This document shows positions 11,618 through 22,823 of a stretch of DNA of 64,000 bases, in pieces; positions within the stretch are counted from its first letter, which is position 1; each line of letters begins with the position of its first letter. Both the position numbers and the translations under genes were made by a program. The notes beneath the pieces were generated by a model. That model was not told where the DNA came from and ran no database searches. It saw only the letters and a program-made list of their open reading frames with translations. Source of the DNA: Heligmosomoides polygyrus polygyrus. Taxonomy: Eukaryota > Nematoda > Chromadorea > Rhabditida > Heligmosomidae. The stretch lies in NCBI GenBank assembly GCA_947396885.1, contig OX377204.1, positions 48,533,139 to 48,597,138 of the forward strand. The letters run 5' to 3'.

Positions 11618-12003
11618 AAGGGAGAGGTCTGAAGCGTATGTCCGAACGGGGGGAGCGAGTCATATAGGGAGACTCCTCACCCCTCAATTGGTTTGAAAAT
11701 GTGTTTATTTTTGGCCAAGCCGCCAAACCCAAGGAGTAAGGGGTCACAATGAGATACGGCGCAGCACGCGTTTGGGGGCCTTGTACGCCCGCGATGCGTC
11801 TGCGGCCAGTGGCTCGGAGCGCAGATGGGTAGGGGGTTGACTCGTGAGAGGGAGGTGAGGGGTTTGGTTCTTCTGCGCTGCTGCATCTTTGCATTTCAAC
11901 TGATTGGTTGAGATTTGGGGGATTCTGACGTCTATACCATTTTCAAACGTTTTCTGCACATTTTTCCAGCGGTACGCTGTGGTATTGGGCATGGTGATGT
12001 ATA
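11618..12003 (+). repeat. tRNA-like repeat family S2, copy 1
   Basis: It matches 27424-27905 and the minus strand of 28505-29022 along its length: head aggtctgaagcgtatgtc, gagtcatatagggaga, then a tRNA-like core (gagcgcag..ggtag at 11818 as A box, a degraded B box near 11860), then gattctgacgtctatacc. It stops exactly where RTE-B copy 1 begins, so RTE-B probably inserted into it or it flanks the insertion. Confidence 0.7.
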
Positions 12004-12025
12004 AGTCCACGGATCTCCCTCGATA

Positions 12026-12046
12026 GAGAGCTTTCGGGATCTCTTG
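12026..12046 (+). other. 5'-terminal hairpin of RTE-B, copy 1 (weakened)
   Basis: The bases around agagagctttcgggatctct form the same stem and UUCG loop as copy 2, but with one G-U wobble and one A-G mismatch in the stem. Confidence 0.6.
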
Positions 12047-12502
12047 TTAAGAGGGATCTCGGGCCGCTTGTCGCAGGGCCACGTGGCGCGTCCCCGGGTG
12101 GTGGATAGGGGAATTAAACGCGAACCAAATGCGACCGTGTACTGCCCAGAGACGCAGGTGGGATGCAGGGGATGGACTCCTTGCTCCTGCTCTGTCGGGT
12201 CGACGCGTTCCTTGTGCACGGGAGCGGCATGTTTATACACAGTGTCCGTGGATGTGTCCGTGACTGTGCAGATTGTAACTGTGTCAGCCCGGCCAAAAGC
12301 TTGCATTCGGTAGACTGGGAGTACATGTAAGGCGATTCGAGGCCTCCTTAAGTCTCGCCCCGTCCCTTCGGGCAGATTGGCTGGCTGCACGGAGTTCTTC
12401 GCTCGCACAACCGACTAGCTACCCGTGTGTACTCAAGTCAAAAACAGCAGCACTAAAGGGCCTCATTCCCCTGACCCCGAAAGAGCCCCCATTTCTGCAG
12501 CG

Positions 12503-13408
12503 ATGGGAAGGACGAGTACGGAGAGGCTGCTAAAATCTCAAGGCCTAACCAGGCTGCGCAAATTGAGAAAGACTAGGATGACGATCTGTACTTACAACGC
12601 CCGCACGCTTGCATCGGAAGCATCCGTCGAGGACCTGATGATGCAAGCCAGGAAGATCAAGTACGACGTCATCGGACTGACCGAGACGAGAAGACACCAC
12701 CCCCTACACGCCGCCTACGACTCCGGAGAAGAACTGTTCCTCGGAACATGCGACAGCAAGGGAGTAGGCGGCGTTTGTGTCCTCGTCAACACGCACTTGG
12801 CCATGAACATCGATTCGTACGAGTCTCTGACAACCCGAATCGGACGTCTGCGACTGAAGCGATGTGACTCCGTGCCAGCTTTGAATTTATTCGTCGCCTA
12901 TGCCCCAACATCCGACTACGACGACGAAGAGGTCGAAGCCTTCTACGTGGAGCTGGAGAAGTTCTCTAAGGAAGATCACACCTTCTACAAGGTGATCGTC
13001 GGCGACTTCAACGCCAAGATCGGACCGCGAAGGTCGCCGGAAGAACTTCACATCGGAACCCACGGTATGGAGTGGAACGAGCAAGGTGAAAGGCTATCTG
13101 AGTTTATCATGTCGACCAAGACCATCCATGGAAACTCGCAGTTCCAGAAGCCTCCCTCCCTACGATGGACCTGGGAATCTCCCGGTGGCCAGTTCCACAA
13201 CGAGATCGACCACATCATCTTCAACCGCAAGTATTGCCTGACCGACGTCTCCGTTGCCCCCAAGTTCTACACGGGATCGGACCACCGCCTCCTTCGCGCA
13301 AGGTTCCGCTTTTCGCGTCAAGGAGAGAAGGCCGCGAAGTTCAAGAAGAGGAGTCCCAGACTGACCATCAACTGGGACCTCTACACCTCTCTTGCCGGCC
13401 TTTGGGAA
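12503..13408 (+). pseudogene. RTE-B endonuclease domain, copy 1
   Basis: The frame starts at ATG 12503 (MGRTSTERLLKSQGLTRL), identical in position to copy 2. Motifs in order: [21 protein letters not shown] (the E of the first metal site), VFVAY-like [44 protein letters not shown] and the terminal GSDHRLLRA. All catalytic motifs of an apurinic-type endonuclease are present. A one-base deletion near 13405 (gggaaaagcc against gggaagatgcc in copy 2) breaks the link to the reverse transcriptase. Confidence 0.88.
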
Positions 13409-15420
13409 AAGCCGTCATGGACAACGTCGACGAGGAATACGACCGCTTCGTGCACCATCTCCACGATAGTGCTAAGGAAGCTGAGAGCTTGAAGACCATC
13501 AAGAGAGGTTTTTCTCCGGAAACTCTTGAGCTGATACGCCAGCGTGGAGCAGCACGAGCGTCAGGCAACTACCAACTGACGTCCGAGCTTGCGAAGCTAT
13601 GCAGAGAGGCGATAAAGGAGGATCTTAAGGAGAGAAGGGCGGAAGTGTTGGCTGAAGCAGCAGAGGCAGGGTTGAGCATCCGCAATGCTCGCCGGAACTT
13701 CGCCAACTTCAAGACCAAGATGACCGGTCTCCGATGTCCTGACGGAACCGCCACCTCTTCCAGAAGGACCATGGAGAAGGTCATCCACGACTTCTACTCC
13801 GATCTCTTCGATAGCCACGTCCACCTGCCACCATGCCATCTTCCGCAGGATGGATACGTTGTTCCCCCTGTTCTCCCTTCCGAGACCCGACACGCCATCT
13901 CGTCGGTGAAGAAACGTACATACAACACCCGGTCCCGACAGGATCAGACCCGAACACCTGAAGAACCTCCCGCCAGCGCTCATCAACACCCTGGTGCGGC
14001 TCTTCTCGCGCTACCTGTCGGAGTGCAATGTTCCATCTCAGTGGAAGACCAGCAGGACCGTCTTGCTGTACAAGAAGGGAGACGTGCACGACATTGGCAA
14101 CTATCGCCCGATCTGCCTGCTGTCCGTAGTCTACAAGCTGTTCACTCGAGTGATCCTGAATAGGATTAGCAGAACGCTGGACGAAGGACAGCCATGCGAG
14201 CATGCAGGATTTCGGAGAGAATCAGCACGATCGACCACATACACACCATTACGAAGCTCATCGAAGTGTCGCGATAGTACAAGCTGCCGCTGTGCCTTAC
14301 GTTCATCGACTTGAAGAAGACATTCGACTCCGTCGAGACTGAAGCGGTCCTCGAAGCCCTGCTCACTCAGGGCGTTCCTACTCAGTACATCAGAGTCCTT
14401 CGAGAGCTGTACAGTGGATTCACGACCAAGATCTCGCCATTCTACAAGGACGTCCTCATCGACGTAAAGAGAGGGGTTCGGCTGGGGGATACCATATACC
14501 CGAAGCTCTTCAGCGCCACCCTCGAAAACGTCATGCGCGAACTGGAATGGGAACACATGGGAGTGAAGGTCGACGGCCAGCAGCTGCACCATCTTCGTTT
14601 CGCTGACGACATCGTGCTCATAACACCGAGCATCAGCCAGGCGGAGCGAATGCTGGCCGACTTCGATCGTGTATGTAGGAACGTTGGACTGCAGCAGAAT
14701 CTTACGAAGACGATGTTCATGAAGAACGGACAAGTTTCTGATGCCCCATTCTCGCCCAACGGAACGAACATCTCCGAATGCTCCAGCTATGTGTATCTGG
14801 GTCGCGAAGTCAACATGGCCAACGACCTAGAGCCGGAGCTGAGCAGGAGGAAACGAGCGGCTTGGGGAGCTTTCAAGAGCGTCGAAGAAATCACGAAGAA
14901 GACGAAGAACGTCCGACTCCGTGCCCACCTATTCGACTCTACCGTTCTTCCTGCCCTAACATACGCCTCAGAGACGTGGGCTATACGAAAGCAGGATGAA
15001 CACGCGATCAGCGTCGCGCAGCGTGGAATCGAGAGGACGATGCTCGGAGTGACACGACTCACGCAAGTGAGAGAAGGCTTCCGGAGTTCCGAGCTTCGAC
15101 GACGTTCGAAGATCAGATACGCTGTCGCGTGGGCCAAGTTGTCGAAAATTAGGTGGGCCGGCCACATAATGCGCTTCGCAGACACCCGCTAGACGAGAGC
15201 CGTTACCGACTGGATTCCGCTGGATGTGAAGAGAACACCAGAACGCCTACCAACGCATTAGTCGGACTTCTTCCTAAAAGTCCTGGACGAAGGATATGAC
15301 GCTCTTCGTGTCTCTCGAGCGAGGATGATCGATTGGAGTACTCTGGCACGCGACAGGGACGAATGGAGACGCTGCTGGCGCCCGCTCGAGCAATTCGATG
15401 ATCAACGGGACGATTGGTGA
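13409..15420 (+). pseudogene. RTE-B reverse transcriptase, copy 1 (several lesions)
   Basis: Linker ETLELIRQRGAARASGNYQL, then fingers (NYRPICLLSVVYKLFTRVI), palm motif A with FIDLKKTFDSVE, motif B region GVRLGDTIYPKLF, the catalytic LRFADDIVLI, thumb LNLTKT equivalent QNLTKTMFMKNG, and the C-terminal YVYLGREVNMANDL..RRKRAAWGAF..TYASETWA..RWAGHIMRF segment. Lesions against copy 2: four extra bases near 13920, a lost base near 14215, TAG at 14275-14277 and TAG at 15190-15192 (copy 2 has Trp). The FADD catalytic pair is kept. Confidence 0.86.
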
Positions 15421-15436
15421 TGCAGGTGATACAGGT

Positions 15437-15804
15437 TTGGGGTTTCAGTAGTGCCGTATTTCGGCGTCACTGCAGATATTCAACGCACTAGTAATGCCAT
15501 TCTTTATCTTCGATCTGTGAAAAAGACCCTATCCGACTTTAATGAGGTCTGTAGACAGAAACACAACATACGACTAATCAAAATAAGCAGAATATTTTTT
15601 GTCTGGTGACCTTCATAGATTGCGAGAAGCTGACACCAATGTAGACAAAAACATGTACATACCTGCTCCTTTTTTGCGATGAGCACGCTCTCTTTCTGCT
15701 CTAAACGCGGCAAATGCGAAGCATGTGTAGTTGGCGCCCCATACGCGAAACTTCGTCTCCTCACCCGAATTGGTTGAAACACCTTAAAGGATACTGTCTT
15801 AAAG
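15437..15804. other. Unassigned stretch
   Basis: No recognisable gene or element in this short gap between RTE-B copy 1 and the next repeat. Confidence 0.4.
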
Positions 15805-15865
15805 GGTGGTAGAAGCGTTTAGGACTTACTGTCCTGGAAGAGGTGGTTCAGTGGTTTTATGAAGG

Positions 15866-15900
15866 CGAGGACGTATACGAACAGATATACGTCCTCGTCT
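15866..15900. other. Hairpin gaggacgtata / tatacgtcctc
   Basis: An 11-bp perfect stem with loop cgaacaga, extendable by flanking ttatgaag/cttcataa to about 19 pairs with small mismatches. In the other D1 copy (22318) only the left arm exists. Confidence 0.7.
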
Positions 15901-15926
15901 TCATAAACAATAAGTAAGTGTCCAAC

Positions 15927-16563
15927 CTGTCGACCAGGTCGACTCCTACGTCTATCTGGGAAGAGAGCTGAACATGGATAACGACCTCGCTCCTGAAATC
16001 GCCCGCAGGAGACGCGCAGCATGGGCAGCCTTCAGTTCGATTCGCGAAGTCACCGATCAGGTCAAGGATCCCGGCCTCAGGGCCTCGATATTCAACGCCT
16101 CTGTACTGCCTGCGATGTGCTACGCGACGGAAACCTGGCCCGACAACAAGACAATCGCCAGAGCGATGCAAACTACGCATCGTGCACTGGAGAGATGTCT
16201 TCTAAGGACAAGCCTTCGTCAGCAATGGCAAGAAGGACTACGAAGCTCGGAGCTACGGGAGAAGTCGCAATTAGCAGACCCGCTGCAGTACATGAAGAAG
16301 TCCAAATATCGCTGGGCCGGACACCTGCTTCGACGAAATGACGATAGATGGAGTCTCCGTGTCACATAATGGCTCCCGAGAGACCATAAGAGACCACTGG
16401 GACGACCGCCAACGCGATGGGCAGACTCATTCTCAAGATCTTTCAGAGAGCGGAGTCTGCCTCACTGGATGCAAGCAGCCAGAGATCGAGCGGTCTGGAA
16501 GAGTTGTGGTCCCCGCTGAGAAGACCTCCAGCCGACAAAGGACCATCAAAGTATCAAAGTAAG
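15927..16563 (+). mobile_element. RTE-type retrotransposon, family C, 5'-truncated copy with 16-bp target-site duplication
   Basis: The insertion is bounded by taagtaagtgtccaac at 15911-15926 and again at 16564-16579, a perfect 16-bp duplication. It encodes only the C-terminal part of an RTE protein distinct from A and B: VDSYVYLGRELNMDNDLAP, RRRRAAWAAFSSIRE, MCYATETW and RWAGHLLRRNDDRW. A stop follows at 16367. The 5' truncation and duplication are the signature of target-primed reverse transcription. Confidence 0.88.
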
Positions 16564-16770
16564 TAAGTAAGTGTCCAACAATAAGTATATGGGAGATATA
16601 ACCTAACAACGGCTGTCGTGAGGAGGAAGGGGAAGAAGAGCAGAGGAGAGCGGGGCTCTTGAGAGCAGGCGAGGTGCATACTGTCCACAGTCAGGTCGCC
16701 TCCGCACCCTGTGACGGGCGGGGCGATAACAGGCACACGTTAGGATCGTTGATGACAACGATATGCCGGC

Positions 16771-17316
16771 CGGCCAAAGAAGGAAGGATATGAGGCCTCA
16801 AATACAACATATTCGATATAAGCAAAAGATCATCACTACATGTCGGAGTTGGAATCTTCGAAGGCGATGATGATGCCTATAGTTAGTGGTGGCTCGAGTG
16901 CTGCAGTCGACGTTGAAATGTTGATCCAGGGTAGAAGCCGTATCCGGTCGAAATAGGGTATGAAGAGCCTTGGAGGGAACGGTGATTTGAAAATGATTAC
17001 CATTTTCGGCATGGTTCAGGTGCACAACGGGAATTTACGATCGAAACCACAAATTCCACATTTTACACCTCAAAAAGGCTACATCAGTTGTTCCCATTGA
17101 TGATGACCGCCTCTTAATTAGCCGTTGCCTACGGATAAAATGAGGGACAACAATGAGGGTGACCGCTAGCATTTAGGCTAAGCCCCAGAACCCATGATAT
17201 GGGTCGCATGAGAGCGTCCGCTTTTTATTGCTTAGTTACCAAACAAGTGGATGCGATAGTAGTCATTCATTTATGGTTATCTGTATCCATAATCTTACAG
17301 CCTATTGGTTGCTTAT
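16771..17316. other. Unassigned stretch next to the BEL/Pao relic
   Basis: No clear coding motif. It may contain the decayed 3' part of the BEL/Pao element, whose reverse transcriptase and integrase I could not find. Confidence 0.35.
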
Positions 17317-18181
17317 TTAGTCTTCACAAGGAAAGTTCTGCAACTCAGGGGAGTTTTTATTCCATTTGCCTATAATTCTCTCAATCACTATTGAGCTTGT
17401 GATAGTTTCTTCTAATATTGCTAAGTAAACAGCTGATTTCCTTGTTTTGGGGATGAGACGCCCTTCGTGGCCCCTTAGATATAGATATGAGAGTTGCATC
17501 GGACAGCATTTGATTGCTGTCCCTAAACTTGTTATACACTCGAAATGTTCGACTTAGGGGTGGGGCTATCAATTGATTATTAATCGGCATTAAATGTTTT
17601 GGAAACACTACAATGTTTTGCTGCAATTTCATTACTTTAGAGCTATGGTTGCTATGCCAGCTTAATGGTGATGAGTCGTACTCTAACAGATCAGCCTTGC
17701 CTTTTTTGGCATAAGGTTCTTGCCTTTCTGAAAGAGGATTACTTTGCTGCTTTTGTATCGATTGCAAATGGTGAATTTGAAGGATAGTTCTTAAATCTTG
17801 TAACCTTTTTGTTCAGAGAAGCTGAAGATGACATAAAGCAGTCTTTAGGTGACGATTTTTTGGGTATTTTCCCAAACATTCGTCAGTTTCTCTGAACGTC
17901 TTGTGCTTCTGACTAGATGTTTCCAGCCGTTCAACCTTAAATGTTTTTGGAAGATCTTCATTTCCACCACTATCAAATACTCCCGTCATTTCATGGCATA
18001 CGCTGCTGTTCGGCATATCTAGTGGCATTGTTCCCTTACCGTATTGCGACGGACGGTAAGAAATAGTGCTTGCAATTTGTAATCCCGTTGGGTCCTCATC
18101 CCAGAAGTAGGCCTGGTCATCAATTAATGAAAATAGTCCAGACCGACTAAAATATGGAAATCTGATTGGCGAGACATACAT
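17317..18181 (-). pseudogene. BEL/Pao polyprotein remainder after the protease, decayed
   Basis: Frames at 17813-18181 and 17317-17767 continue the element downstream of the protease. The first contains DEDPTGLQIASTISYRPSQ, resembling the end of the aspartic-protease domain in a shifted frame. The second is unrecognised. A frame change just after DYFH separates them from the protease. Confidence 0.5.
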
Positions 18182-18202
18182 TGTTCACCTCCAGAAATTC
18201 TA

Positions 18203-19081
18203 CCAGGCTGTCCAATAGTTCCTGTCCGAAAATTTTCAAAATTCTATAATTTTCCTTAGAAGTGTTATAATATCAGGCAAGTGTAAAAACCTTCTAGAAG
18301 GTTCTCCACAGTTCCACGCTGGGGTATATAAGGCGCAGCCACCGCGTTTAGCTACCAGTACAAGCTAAAATGGACCAAGGTCGAATTCGTACGTTCATGT
18401 ACTACGAGTGGCTGCTGGGCAACGACACGGGCACCGCGGTCGCCAACATCTGGAGAGCGTGCAAGGAGGATGCAGTGTCCCAACACACAGTCAGGCGCTG
18501 GTTCAATTTTTTCGAGAGCGGCGACACGAGCCTCGAGGACAGGGAGCACAGCGGGAGGCCTTCTACGGTGGATGATGACGAAGTCCGTCGCTGTATCAAG
18601 GAGAAGCCGGAAGCCACCACTCGTGAACTGGCGACGACGCTCGGCTGCAGCAAGTCCACCATCCACAAGCCGAGAAAAGCGTTCCCGACGGGCCTCGGTC
18701 CACCTGCTGCACGATAACGCGCGCTCCCACGTGGCGAAGGAGACCCAGCAGAAGTTGGCGACGCTCGGCTGGGAGACGGTTGCCCATCCGCCGTATTCCC
18801 GGACCTCGCCCCCTCCGAATACCACTTGCTCCGCCCGCTGAAGCACCATTTGGCCGGAAGAAAATTCACCAACTACAACAACCTCAAATCTGACATAGCG
18901 GACTTCTTCGAGTCGCAGCCTCCGGAGTTCTGGGCGAAGGGCATCGGTGACCTGCCCAATCGATGGACCACTGTTGTGGATAACTGTGGTGATTATATTG
19001 TTGATTAGACTTGTTTTTCAATAAAGTTGAAAAAAATTAAAAATGGTGAAATTTTCGGACAAGAATTATTGGACAGCCTGG
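18203..19081 (+). mobile_element. Internally deleted mariner transposon inside BEL/Pao
   Basis: Inverted ends ccaggctgtccaatagttcc and, from the other side, ccaggctgtccaataattct, both running on into tgtccgaaaat. TA duplications at 18201-18202 and 19082-19083. At 879 bp it is about 400 bp shorter than a full mariner, with the middle of the transposase missing. Confidence 0.92.
18370..19008 (+). pseudogene. Mariner transposase, internally deleted
   Basis: The N-terminus from ATG 18370 has a helix-turn-helix domain (HTVRRWFNFFESGDTSLEDR, SGRPSTVDDDEV, ELATTLGCSKSTIHK). After a junction near 18685 the sequence resumes in another frame with LLHDNARSHVAKETQQKL (second catalytic aspartate), a degenerate P-x-x-S-P/PDLAPSEYH region and, in a third frame, HHLAGRKFTNYNNLKSDIAD and the C-terminus ending at 19008. 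The WVPHEL region and first catalytic aspartate are deleted. It could only move if another transposase acted on its ends. Confidence 0.88.
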
Positions 19082-19082
19082 T

Positions 19083-19500
19083 ATGTCTGATCTCACAAGA
19101 TTTGCGCTTGGAAACTTTTTATGCCCCTATAGGTCCACCTACAGGCCTTGTCTGAAATTTCAGACCTAATTCCTCACAAAATTCCTTCCCCAATTTGACG
19201 ATTACAATGTGACTTCGGAATCCTTCGGTGTATCCTCCAATACCGGACATTATGCATAGTTTCATGGACTCTAGAGATAGACCGAGATGTTTGGCCAATG
19301 ATTCTTCAATAAGGGCTTTTTGTGCCCCGGAATCAAAGAAAAATAGAGCTTTCTGGTACGCTTCCTTTCAGTGGTTCCAAATCTTACCTTCAGCTGTCAT
19401 TAGGACCAGCTGTGAAGTGGTGTCTCCTTTTTGTGCCACAGGAAATTGCTGAACTTCCGTATACGTTTTGGCATTATAAGGATAGGTAGTATTTGTCTTA
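19083..19500 (-). pseudogene. BEL/Pao aspartic-protease domain (part upstream of the mariner)
   Basis: The minus strand shows LVLMTAEGKIWNH, then ALFFFDSGAQKALIEESLAK (DSGA active site), HLGLSLES, a glycine-rich SGIGGYTEGFRS and KLGKEFCEELG. This is the retropepsin-like domain of BEL/Pao elements. It ends at the TA where the mariner inserted and continues at 18202 with HILVGLDYFH once the mariner and one TA are set aside. An in-frame TAA near 19110 breaks it. Confidence 0.75.
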
Positions 19501-20745
19501 TGACTTTCTTGACTATAGCCCCAATTTGCAGGATTTACTGAAGGTCCGCAATCCCATTTTGAACATAAGGATACGTGGTGCTGTTGCCCACACTGCATAC
19601 AATCTAGCTGTTGGCATGCAAAGCTGTTGTGATTTTCTGAGAAACATTTCCAACATCTATTCTGCTCCCTCAGAACTTTTTCGTCGGGTTTTGTCGCTAC
19701 ATGTCCTACATGCCGAGGACGAATGGCTATCACTTTGACAAAACAAACAAGTTTCGTTGTTATGAGGTCGCGCATTGATGCGGTAGAAAGGTGCTGCTGT
19801 TTGTTTCGTGACCGAGTGTATTTTCGACTTAAGGGTTTCTATAGCCTGATTGCGCTGATCTTGGCCAAGTATCAACACTGGTTTGATAACATCTCGTGGA
19901 AACTTTGCTAAAATAGGTTGTGACCACATGGGATTCCAGGTATTACTAACATCATAACCAGCTAAAAACATGCGATTAAGGAAAACTTGAATTTCTTGAA
20001 ATGGGGATGAACAGCTATCGGCAAAGCCACTTGCTGGCATCATATTTAACAGCTTGTGGACTGAGCTGAGACCTATTTTCGGAATACTCAATATATGTTA
20101 CGAATAGTCAATATGTTTCCTTAATAGTTTTAATCATCCATTTTTCTGGCAATGGTTGAATCTCTTGGATACAGCTCCTCGCCCTACCCTTTAGGCTTTC
20201 TTTGATTTATCGCTTTTGTGCACCTCGGTTTCGTAAATTGTCCAGTATTCTGCAAATTCTTTAGGTTCGCCATAGAATTTAGGTCAGGATGCCTGTGGGG
20301 GTTTATAGAGCGAAACATCCTTTGCCTGGTGTCAATTTATTCCGCTTCTGGCACGGTATCTTTCTGAGGTTCAGCATTGCAAGCTTTGGCATAGGGTTGT
20401 TCCCTATTTGCTACATGAGCAACCTTTGAGTTGAGATCATTTGTTTTGTCGTAATTTTTCTGTAAAATGTATCCTAATTTAATGCCCAATCCTCCTCGGG
20501 CATTTCTTGACTCGCCGCACTTAGCTCTCAATTTAAAGACCAACTTGCTAGCGCCAGCGATCGCTACTGGTTTCTACAATTCCTGCTCTATTTGTTCGGT
20601 CTCTGCCAAAAGATCTCTTTTCTCAGCTCTGTTCCTATACTGGTCTCTGATCTCGTTATACAACTTTTGCAGGTTTTCTTTGCCTTCTCTGACCTACTTT
20701 AATGCACTCAGCATAAGTGCTCTCGAACGAGACCCTATTATATAA
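19501..20745 (-). pseudogene. BEL/Pao gag region with zinc knuckles
   Basis: From 20745 downward: an acidic/basic coiled stretch, an LPKFYGEPKEFAEYW block around 20240-20290 (DUF1759-like), FLNRMFLAGYDVSN, ILGQDQRNQAIETLKSKI, then CLFCQSDSHSSSAC (first knuckle) and CWKCFSENHNSFAC..CMQCGQQHHVSLC (second cluster). The domain order fits BEL/Pao gag. Stops near 20190 and 20090 and frame changes split it. Confidence 0.75.
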
Positions 20746-21880
20746 AGCAGAGAGGCATGAATCACTGACCGGTGACATTCCCACTGACTGCTGACATTCC
20801 CACTGACTGGTGACAGTTGACGCTATACCCAGCCGTTCGTTGTATCACCACCGCCAACCGTAAGCACCACAACGTGGCGGGTAATCATCGAAGAACACCC
20901 ACTTGATGAGGTTTCGCAAGACGTCACCACGGCTATGACGAGCCGCCGCTGCCGGGTTCAGAGTACATGTGAAGCGTTGCGGAAGAGGTCTGCGCCGCAG
21001 CACGGCTCACACCCCATGACCTGTGGGTGCTGCATGATTATGATGGGGTGGTGTTGCATGATTACGATGGCCAGGCAAGGTCTATAACGCAATCAGCCAC
21101 CATGGTTAAGCTTCGATCACCCAGTCACTATTAAGCGATATTACTGATTTTTCAGCGTGATATTGGATTCCCGTCAGACCAACATCGATCGACAGATCTC
21201 ATATCGATCGATATTCTCCATCGTTTCAACTATGTTATCGGTTCTCTCTCAGAGTTAATCGATCGGGGTGTGTGGTGCGTCGCAAGCTCAGACCTCGATC
21301 AGACAATCTATATCAGCCGATATATTCATATCTTTCTCTGACTGAATCGGTCGGGCTGTGTGTGTTGCGTGATTATCGCCCAGATCTATGAAGTCTGAGA
21401 GAGAAACGATAACACCACTCAGACGATCTATAATATTGATTTATGTTGATTGTCTAAACGATCTATCGACTACTGCCACGCAGACGTAGTCGGTCGGACG
21501 TGGGTGCTGCGTGATTAGCTCAGATCTCGATCAGACAATCTAGCTCGTCTCGATCTGGAAGGCGTTCGATTTGATTTCAAAGTCCATAGGCCACATCAAA
21601 AGGTTGGTTTGCGCCATGCACTCAAAAAGTTCAACGCAGTGGGTGTTCCGCGTATATGATAGCCGACGGAAGGCCAATCAGTTAAAAGGTGTTTCGATCG
21701 GGCAGTCGATCCTACTATAGTCGCCCAGACAATCAATATTGATCGATATTATCCATTCTTGAGTATCTATCGTTTCACCTGTGTTATCGGTTCCCTCTCA
21801 GAGTTAATAGATCGGGGTGGGTGTCGCATCATTAGCTCAGACCTCGAATACCTGAAATCGGCGAAGCCGGCGACTGACGC
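20746..21880. repeat. Degenerate GATC-rich repeats upstream of the BEL/Pao relic
   Basis: Blocks recur at irregular spacing: gtgggtgctgcgtgattagc with ctcagatctcgatcagacaa at 21502-21540, similar strings at 21267, 21357 and 21817, and tgttatcggttctctctcag at 21233 and 21783. The region may include a decayed LTR or a satellite. A short direct repeat tgacattcccactgactg lies at 20773-20812. Confidence 0.5.
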
Positions 21881-22261
21881 TGGTTCTTCATAATTTTCCT
21901 CGTCAGCGGTCGGTATTCCATGATCGATAAGTAGTCCTTATAGAGTGTTATTGATTCATTGAGTGTTTTTGAGGACAGCATAATGGGTGGTTTGTGGAAG
22001 CAAAGTGTCATATTTTATACTTTACTTTTACTTTTTTCTCGAATAGGTAATGAATACGAGAGGACTTTTACTCCATGTACTGCATACGGGAGATTTTATT
22101 CCGTTGAAAAATGCTTTGCGTCTAGGTAATGAATACGAGACGTATTATTCTCTTGGAATCAAAGAATGCGATCTTATCTTTGATCGACTTTATGCTTCTG
22201 ATTCCAATGCTGGCACACTTTGGCACGGGGACTGGCTTGTTGGGCCAATGCAACAAAATAT
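21881..22261. other. Unassigned stretch
   Basis: A short plus frame (22050-22265) has no recognised motif; ggtaatgaatacgaga occurs twice, 82 bp apart, within it. Confidence 0.35.
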
Positions 22262-22620
22262 ATAGGGTGGTAAAGGTGTTTAGGACTTACTGTCCCGGAA
22301 GAGGTGGTTCAGTGGCTTTTATGAAGACGAGGACGTATACAAACAGATGGTAGTACTTTTATTTCGGCAGATCGAACTATAAGTATAGAATTAAGGGAGA
22401 TTTAACTAACCTAACAACGGCTGTCTTGAGAAGGAGGAAGGGGAAAAGGAGCAGAGGAGAGCGGGGCTCTTGAGAGCAGGCGAGGAGCACTCTGTCTACA
22501 GTCAGGTCGCCTCCGCACCTTTTGACTGGCGGCGATAACAGATACACGTCAGGATCGTCGTTGACGACGATATTTATTGTACCTACAAGGGAGGCCCACG
22601 GAATTCCCTCAAAGATTCTC
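22262..22620 (+). repeat. Dispersed repeat D1, copy 2 (without the retrotransposon)
   Basis: It aligns with 15805-15890 and 16580-16770 but lacks the RTE-C insertion. Copy 2 continues 3' with aacgacgatatttattgtac. Confidence 0.75.
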
Positions 22621-22823
22621 AACGTGATCCATATGGTCTTGTAGAGCATCGGACGAGGATCGCAAAGCTTTGTTTCGTTCTTGCTAGGGGCCACTGGGTA
22701 GTCCGGAAATGGCAAAAAATCGTTCCTTTTCAGAGCGATCTGATGAGGCAAGAGCCACACCTGGAATGGCTCTGTCGTGCTGAGAACTTAACCTACAAAA
22801 AATTTGGAGCTCAAACTAATGTC

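Larger units (their letters stand above)
12006..15436 (+). mobile_element. RTE-type non-LTR retrotransposon, family B, copy 1 (degenerate)
   Basis: It aligns end to end with copy 2 at 46667-50093, from cacggatctccctcgataga to the repeated tail ggtgatgcaggtgatacagg. The layout is a 5' untranslated region of about 500 bases, then one long frame with endonuclease and reverse transcriptase. At least two stops and three indels are seen relative to copy 2. Confidence 0.9.
15805..16770 (+). repeat. Dispersed repeat D1, copy 1, split by an RTE-C insertion
   Basis: The left part (agggtggtagaagcgtttag, then gacttactgtcc..gaagaggtggttcagtgg) and the right part (cctaacaacggctgtcgtga, gagcggggctcttgagagca) match 22262-22340 and 22400-22580. 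In copy 1 the parts are separated by the retrotransposon fragment at 15927-16563. Confidence 0.8.
17317..20745 (-). mobile_element. BEL/Pao-type LTR retrotransposon relic, interrupted by a mariner
   Basis: On the minus strand from 20745 downward: a gag-like coiled region (EGKENLQKLYNEIRDQYRNR), a gag domain with KFYGEPKEFAEYWTIYE (the DUF1759 pattern), two zinc-knuckle-like clusters, and an aspartic-protease region (FFDSGAQKALIEESLAKHLG, then HILVGLDYFH). This order is typical of BEL/Pao. Reverse transcriptase, integrase and LTRs were not recognised, and several stops and frameshifts occur. A mariner (18203-19081) sits inside the protease region. Confidence 0.8.
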
